Shown: piece after piece, positions 59,122 through 64,000 of the stretch
Layout of the letters: every line of letters begins with the position of its first letter
Numbering within the stretch: the stretch's first letter is position 1
Translations under genes and position numbers: made by a program
Notes under the pieces: generated by a model
Told to the model about the DNA's origin: nothing
The model's input: only the letters and a program-made list of their open reading frames with translations
The model's database searches: none
DNA from: Anaerolineales bacterium
Lineage (GTDB): Bacteria; Chloroflexota; Anaerolineae; Anaerolineales; UBA11579
DNA length: 64,000 nucleotides
Direction of reading: 5' to 3'
Assembly: GCA_021463845.1 (NCBI GenBank)
Contig: JAJTXV010000001.1
Location: 310,001-374,000, forward strand

Positions 59122-60255
59122 CTAGCGCTTGGCCGCCTGAACAGCTTTTTGGGCGGCTTCGGCCAGGGTTTCGGCCGTGATCATGTTGGCGTTGGCCAGC
59201 AGGGCGCGGCCTTCGGCGGCGTTGGTGCCCGCCAGGCGCACCACCATAGGCACGTCAGTCTTGATGGTTTTGAGCGCTTCGAGGATGCCCTTGGCCACCT
59301 CGTCGCCGCGGGTGATGCCGCCGAAGATGTTGAACAGCACAGCCTTCACATTCTTGTCCTGCAGGATGATGCGCAGGGCGGCGGCCACCTTCTCGGCGTT
59401 GGCGCCACCGCCGATGTCGAGGAAGTTGGCCGGCTCACCGCCAAACAACTTGATGATGTCCATGGTGGCCATGGCCAGACCGGCGCCGTTGACCATGCAG
59501 CCGATCTCGCCATCCAGCTGGATGTAGGTCAGGCCGCTCTTGCGGGCCTGCGTTTCGGCCGGGGTCTCCTCGTCCATGTCGCGCAGCTTGGCCAGTTTGG
59601 GCTGGCGGAAGATGGCGTTGTCGTCGATCAGCATCTTGCCGTCGATGGCCAGCAGCTCGTTGTCTTTGGTGATGACCAGCGGATTTATCTCCGCCAGGGT
59701 GGCGTCAGAGTTCTTGTAGGCTTCCCACAGGCCCTTGCAGATGGTGTGGAAGGCGGCCCAGTGGGCACGGTCGAGCTCAATGCCGACGGCCAGGTCACGA
59801 ATGTTGTAGTCTTGCAGGCCGAGCAGCGGGTTGACGTGGACGCGGATGATCTTTTCCGGGGTGGTGGCGGCGACTTCTTCAATGTCAACGCCGCCGGCGG
59901 CCGAGGCGATCATGACCGGCTGGCGGGCCGCACGGTCATTGGTGATGCCGAGGTAGATCTCGCTGGCGATGCCAATGGCAGGGTCGATCAGGACTTTGCG
60001 CACCGGCAGACCCTTGATGTCCATGCCGATGATCTCCTTGGCGGCGTCCTGGGCTTGCTTGGCGGTCTTGACCACCTTCACGCCGCCGGCCTTGCCGCGG
60101 CCGCCTACCAACACCTGAGCCTTGACGACCACTGCGCCGCCCAGCTTCTTGGCAATTTCACCGGCTTCTTTGGGGGTCTTGGCAATTTTGCCCTTGGGTA
60201 CGGGCACACCGTATTGGGCAAAGATCTTCTTGGAGTCAAACTCGTGTAGCTTCAT
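59122..60255 (-). CDS. sucC: Succinyl-CoA synthetase beta subunit
   Basis: 377 aa. ATP-grasp N-terminus ([20 protein letters not shown]), [28 protein letters not shown] and [16 protein letters not shown] are all family marks. First gene of the sucCD operon; AAAGGAG lies about 12 nt before the ATG. Confidence 0.96.
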   Translation of the reverse strand: MKLHEFDSKKIFAQYGVPVPKGKIAKTPKEAGEIAKKLGGAVVVKAQVLVGGRGKAGGVKVVKTAKQAQDAAKEIIGMDIKGLPVRKVLIDPAIGIASEIYLGITNDRAARQPVMIASAAGGVDIEEVAATTPEKIIRVHVNPLLGLQDYNIRDLAVGIELDRAHWAAFHTICKGLWEAYKNSDATLAEINPLVITKDNELLAIDGKMLIDDNAIFRQPKLAKLRDMDEETPAETQARKSGLTYIQLDGEIGCMVNGAGLAMATMDIIKLFGGEPANFLDIGGGANAEKVAAALRIILQDKNVKAVLFNIFGGITRGDEVAKGILEALKTIKTDVPMVVRLAGTNAAEGRALLANANMITAETLAEAAQKAVQAAKR

Positions 60256-60362
60256 ATCAGGGAAATGCTCCTTTGAAAGAGAGCGGATGTGGGTTGTGCC
60301 AAAACGGGGGCATTATAACAGAGCGAAAATGAGCCTCTGCCGGGCGCAGAGGGGCGCGGGCA

Positions 60363-60368
60363 TATAAT
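60363..60368 (+). promoter_or_regulatory. -10 box of a leaderless gene
   Basis: TATAAT ends exactly 6 nt before the ATG at 60375, no Shine-Dalgarno. Confidence 0.65.
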
Positions 60369-60374
60369 GGCTGG

Positions 60375-60728
60375 ATGTTTCGTTACGAGCACCGCAGCCA
60401 GCCGTTGCTGCCGCGCAGACTGTTCTTTCTACGAGTAGGGCGGCATGTGCTGGTGGCGCTAGGGGTGATGCTGCTGTTCCTGCTGCTGGGTACGCTGGGC
60501 TATCACTGGCTGGCGGGCCTGCCGCTGCTGGACGCGTTGCTTAACGCGGCGATGATCCTTTCCGGCATGGGGCCGGTGGATGCGCTCACGACTGACGCCG
60601 GCAAGCTGTTCGCCACGGCGTATGCGTTGGTATCAGGCCTGGTGTTTGCGTTCACCACGGGCATCATTATTTCGCCCATGCTGCACCGCGCCTTCCATCG
60701 CTTGCATATGAAGGACACTGAACAGTGA
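60375..60728 (+). CDS. Small two-TM, pore-like membrane protein
   Basis: 117 aa. Two membrane helices (about 25-47 and 82-105) flank a short re-entrant-like loop LNAAMILSGMGPVDALTT, a layout that recalls two-TM K+ channels, but the TVGYG filter is absent. Basic ends suggest both termini inside. Function unknown. Confidence 0.7.
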   Translation: MFRYEHRSQPLLPRRLFFLRVGRHVLVALGVMLLFLLLGTLGYHWLAGLPLLDALLNAAMILSGMGPVDALTTDAGKLFATAYALVSGLVFAFTTGIIISPMLHRAFHRLHMKDTEQ

Positions 60729-60806
60729 GCAGTCAACAGTAACAAGAGATTGGAGGATAGAGATTCTCCTGCTCACTCATCACTGTTCACTTTGTTACTG
60801 CTCAGG
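60722..60806. repeat. Copy of the TGAGCAGT intergenic element
   Basis: The left arm has GTGAGCAGTCAACAGTAACA. The right arm in reverse has TGAGCAGTAACAAAGTGAACAG. Related to 11620-11700. The stop codon of the next gene (60797-60795) lies inside the right arm. Confidence 0.5.
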
Positions 60807-63800
60807 GAACCACATGATCGTGGCGTTCTGGCTGTCGACGACCCAGACCCCGCCGTTGGGGTCAGCCGCGGCGCCCTGGGCGACCAGAATGTTGGCAGCC
60901 TGCTGGTCATAGCCGCCGAAGTAGTAAGCCAGCGTGCCATCCGGGTTGTAGACCAACACGCGGCCGGCCTCCGGGTCAGCAATGAAGACCTGGCTATCCT
61001 TGCCCACGCTGAGGTAAGGCTTGTTGGCGAGCGACTGGCCGTACCACCCGGCGATCTCCCACTGGGTGGCGAGGATGAAGCGGCCATCGCGATACTCCAG
61101 CACTTGCACGCGCTGGTTCCAGGTGTCGGCTACGTAAATGCGCTCAAGCGTCGCATCGTAGGCCAAGCCGACTGGTTCATCGAACTGGCCGGGTTCAAAG
61201 CCGAATTCGCCATAGTCTGATAGATGATTGCCCTGGGCGTCATACATGCGCAGACGCTTGTTGCCAGTGTCAGTGACGACTATATTGCCATCCGAGAGCA
61301 CAATGACATCACGCGGCCCCCACATGGCGCCAGAGCTTTCGTCTTGCCCGAAGTAGCCCCACATGCGCACGAACTGGCCGCTGGCGGTGAATTGCTGGAT
61401 GCGGTGGTTCCAGGTGTCGGCCACATATACGCTCTCGCCTTCGGGTGAGACAGCGACGGACCACGGCTCGTTGAAGGCGCCGCCGCCGGCCGTGCCGCTG
61501 GCGGCATCGGCGAAGCTGCCCCACACGCTCAGCACGCTGCCGTCAGGCGAGAGGCGCTGGATGCGGTGGTTGCCAGTGTCGGCCACGTAGAGCGTGCCGT
61601 CGGGCGCCACGGCCGCGTTGCGCGGGGCAATGAATTGCCCCGGCTCGCTGCCGAAGCCGCCAATGGTGAACTGCGGCGCCAGCGCCCGACCCTTGCCCTC
61701 GTACGGGTCTGCCAGCACATCTTCGCCGGTGATGCCCTGCACGCCGTAATCCCAGATCTGGGCGGCTACATCCTTGCGGATGTAGACGCGCATGGTGCGC
61801 CCGGGCGACCAGGCCTCCAGGCTGGAGTTCTGGCCCTTGTTGTCAAGATAGCTGGTGAAGTCACTGTTGAGCCAGATGTGCCACAGGTCTTCGCGCATTT
61901 GGGCGTTGCCTACATAGTCCCAGATGCGCAAGGCCACCCGGCGCAAGTATTCACCGGTGGACATCTCAGTGACCGGCCGGCCAGTGTCCGAAGTGAAGCG
62001 GAAGCCAATACTGCTGGGGGTGAAGTCAAAATAGTCTTGATTGGGCCACCAGATGCGCATGTACTCGAACATGTAATAGCTCTGGCCCACGATCGGTTCG
62101 ATCTTGCCGTAGTTGGTATCACCCACGATGATGACGGGGAACTGGCGCAGATCACGGCTGGGCTGGTCTGCGTAGTAGCGCTGGTTGGGATAGTTGCGCA
62201 GATACCACCAGAAGGGGTAGGAGGTCTCGTTGTCGTAGGCCACCTGCAGATCCAGCGTGTCGGTGGTGCGGCGCGAGATCTCTTCGATCTGGTTGATGGC
62301 TATTTTGGAGCCGGGCGCCATGTGGGCGTAGACGAGGTACTCGGTGGCCAGATCGTAGTTGCGGAAGTTGGCGCGCAGCGAAATGCGCAGCGTGAGGGCG
62401 GCCAGAGCCGCGAAGCCGACCAAAAGAGCGAGCTTGCCGATGTGCTTGCCGCTCCATTCACCCTGCAGGCCGTAGCGCAGAATGCCATACAAGCCCAACG
62501 CCAAGGCAATGAAGAAGAATAGGAAGTGATAGGTGGCCTGCAGCTGGCTTAGCTCGTTGCCCTGGAAAGGAGGCTTAGTGCCCAACAGGGATGTGAGCAC
62601 GTTGAAAGCGGCCACCAGTGAAAGCACCACAGACCCCAGCAGCAGCCAGCCGTGCTTGCTGGCAAAGCCAGCCCAGGGAATGCGGGCGATCAGGCGCGAG
62701 ACGGCCCAGGCGGCCAGCAGCAGCATGGGAATGGCGATGTGCAGGGTAAGCCAGGGCATGCGCTCGCCGGCGATGGTGTAGGCCGCCAGGGCCGAGACGG
62801 CCCAGAAGGCGAACAGCACCAGCGCTATTCGGTAACTTTCATGCGGCAGCAGGTCACGGTTCTCGTTATCGGGGCCGCGCTCGCTTTCACGCAGGCGACG
62901 CAGGCTGCGCAGGCCCATTACGCCAGCCAACAGGCTGCCGGCGGCGGCCAGGAACTCATAGGCTGGGATCTGCACGCCCCAATAATAGTAGGAGGGCTGG
63001 TTGCCGCGCTCCACGGCCTGCTGCTCGAGCCAATAGCCCAGCGAGCCCACCAGGCCGGAGAAGAAACCCACGCCGTTGCTGAAGATGGTGGTGTAGAAGG
63101 GCACGAAGATGGCGTAGAAGACCGCGCTGCTGATGAGCCAGGCGCGCCCATTGATGAGGAAGCCCAGCCCGGCGGACAGCAGCACCAACACCGCCACGAT
63201 ACCGGAGATGAAGATGAGATTGCTGGTGTCCTGATAAGCCATGGGGTCGTGGTGCAGCCAGCGGATGGGGAAGGCTGAGAGGTGCGGCAGCACCAGGGCG
63301 AAGAGCAGGCCCATCAACACGAAGGCGCGCTCCTGGCGCAAGCGCGGCAGCCCGTAACCAATGAACAGAGACGCCAGAGCCGCGATCAGGGACGCGGCGC
63401 CCAGCCCGCCGAGGATGATGGTGGTGGCCGACAGCGGCGAGTTGAACGCCGCGGCTGCCGTGTCGCCGGCGACGACAGGCTCTTCCACTTGTGTGGCGCT
63501 GACCGCGCTGGCGCCGCTCTCGCTGGCCTGGACTTGCGCTCCGATGGCGAGCATGAACAGCACCACGCTGAGCACCAGCGTCACGAAGAATATCAGCCGA
63601 GTATTTTTGCCTTTCCAGGTGCGCGGGGCGATGCGCCAGAGGAACACCAACCCCAGGAAGATCAGCGCCTGGGCCAGGTATATGAAGGATGTTTCTTTTG
63701 AGGTGAAGTGCAGGGCGTTGGCGGCCACCGCAATGTAGATGAATTTGTGCTGGCCGGTGTCCAGGTAGCGCAGAATGGCCCACAGCATCACCAGGCCAAA

Positions 63801-64000
63801 CAGGGTCACAAAGATCTCATTGCGGGCGTAGCGGCTGTAGTACATCACGTAAGGCGAAATGAGAAAGAAGAATGATGCCAACAATGCGGCGGTGCGGCCG
63901 AGGTAGCGCCGGAAGGCCCACCAGACAAAGAACACCACCGCCACGCCAAACAGCGCCTGCGGGGCGCGAGCGGTGAAATCGTTGTCGCCAAACAGAAAAT
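60795..64000 (-). CDS. TIGR03663-type membrane glycosyltransferase fused to an NHL propeller, 5' end outside window
   Basis: More than 1,060 codons, open to the right edge. The N-terminal half is a GT-C-type membrane protein with about a dozen helices (SPYVMYYSRYARNEIFVTLF, then KETSFIYLAQAL). An outside soluble region of about 220 residues follows. The C-terminal 300 residues hold about six NHL repeats, each like DGTLYVADTGNHRIQRL. GT-C enzymes move sugars from polyprenyl phosphates. The NHL part probably forms a beta-propeller outside the cell. Acceptor and role of the propeller are unknown. Confidence 0.85.
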   Translation of the reverse strand, partial: FLFGDNDFTARAPQALFGVAVVFFVWWAFRRYLGRTAALLASFFFLISPYVMYYSRYARNEIFVTLFGLVMLWAILRYLDTGQHKFIYIAVAANALHFTSKETSFIYLAQALIFLGLVFLWRIAPRTWKGKNTRLIFFVTLVLSVVLFMLAIGAQVQASESGASAVSATQVEEPVVAGDTAAAAFNSPLSATTIILGGLGAASLIAALASLFIGYGLPRLRQERAFVLMGLLFALVLPHLSAFPIRWLHHDPMAYQDTSNLIFISGIVAVLVLLSAGLGFLINGRAWLISSAVFYAIFVPFYTTIFSNGVGFFSGLVGSLGYWLEQQAVERGNQPSYYYWGVQIPAYEFLAAAGSLLAGVMGLRSLRRLRESERGPDNENRDLLPHESYRIALVLFAFWAVSALAAYTIAGERMPWLTLHIAIPMLLLAAWAVSRLIARIPWAGFASKHGWLLLGSVVLSLVAAFNVLTSLLGTKPPFQGNELSQLQATYHFLFFFIALALGLYGILRYGLQGEWSGKHIGKLALLVGFAALAALTLRISLRANFRNYDLATEYLVYAHMAPGSKIAINQIEEISRRTTDTLDLQVAYDNETSYPFWWYLRNYPNQRYYADQPSRDLRQFPVIIVGDTNYGKIEPIVGQSYYMFEYMRIWWPNQDYFDFTPSSIGFRFTSDTGRPVTEMSTGEYLRRVALRIWDYVGNAQMREDLWHIWLNSDFTSYLDNKGQNSSLEAWSPGRTMRVYIRKDVAAQIWDYGVQGITGEDVLADPYEGKGRALAPQFTIGGFGSEPGQFIAPRNAAVAPDGTLYVADTGNHRIQRLSPDGSVLSVWGSFADAASGTAGGGAFNEPWSVAVSPEGESVYVADTWNHRIQQFTASGQFVRMWGYFGQDESSGAMWGPRDVIVLSDGNIVVTDTGNKRLRMYDAQGNHLSDYGEFGFEPGQFDEPVGLAYDATLERIYVADTWNQRVQVLEYRDGRFILATQWEIAGWYGQSLANKPYLSVGKDSQVFIADPEAGRVLVYNPDGTLAYYFGGYDQQAANILVAQGAAADPNGGVWVVDSQNATIMWFPEQ

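Noticed and set aside
58774-60249. 491-codon plus-strand frame opposite sucC
   Set aside because: Antisense shadow of sucCD.

Overview
The window is high-GC (roughly 60 percent by eye) chromosomal DNA of a bacterium, most likely a Chloroflexota of the Anaerolineae type. Clues are the TIGR03663-type membrane glycosyltransferase fused to NHL repeats, the DUF2089/DUF4097 operon, a fused NuoCD, 2-oxoacid:ferredoxin oxidoreductase beside ordinary TCA enzymes, and many genes with a -10 box 6-10 nt before the start codon and no Shine-Dalgarno (leaderless transcripts). The taxonomic call rests on protein families recognised by eye, not on a database search. There is one tRNA, and I see no rRNA, CRISPR array, insertion sequence or prophage.

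Layout. 1-4.3 kb: cell-shape operon mreB-mreC-mreD-mrdA (minus strand, PBP2 cut by the window edge). 4.4-6.8 kb: glmS behind a leader that I read as a glmS-type self-cleaving ribozyme with a large insertion. 6.8-9 kb: ArsR/SRPBCC pair with a 79-bp tandem repeat, and azlCD. 9-11 kb: two exported proteins. 11-15.6 kb: a SufR-like regulator divergent from iscX-nuoB-nuoCD-nuoI. 15.6-16.4 kb: nucleotidyltransferase pair, divergent from mrp and ricT through a 33-bp spacer. 18.6-28 kb: cupredoxin lipoprotein, periplasmic-binding-like protein, EamA transporter, pyruvate kinase, tRNA-Gly, two GT87-like membrane proteins, Na/Pi-type transporter and a tandem Usp. 28-31.7 kb: GntR regulator and korAB. 31.8-33.6 kb: MBL-rhodanese protein and a small gene whose promoter carries a LexA-type box. 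33.6-37.5 kb: five-gene operon around ftsZ. 37.5-41.5 kb: PAP2, SDR, cyclase, two GNATs, DUF309. 41.5-44.6 kb: envelope-stress-like operon whose proteins share a short bihelical motif. 45-49.6 kb: YgfZ, trxB, mdh, gltA. 49.7-54.8 kb: zinc-ribbon/LysM protein, hemW, HerA-like ATPase. 54.9-60.3 kb: DUF1328, ferritin-like protein, prenyl synthase, fni, acpP, sucCD. 60.4-64 kb: small two-TM protein and the GT/NHL fusion running off the edge.

Function. The genes describe central metabolism (pyruvate kinase, Mdh, citrate synthase, ferredoxin-linked 2-oxoacid oxidation, succinyl-CoA synthetase), part of complex I with Fe-S carrier proteins (IscX, Mrp, YgfZ), isoprenoid synthesis, and cell-wall growth and division. 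The least understood parts are the glmS leader, the ftsZ neighbourhood, the DUF2089/DUF4097 operon and the LexA-box microprotein.
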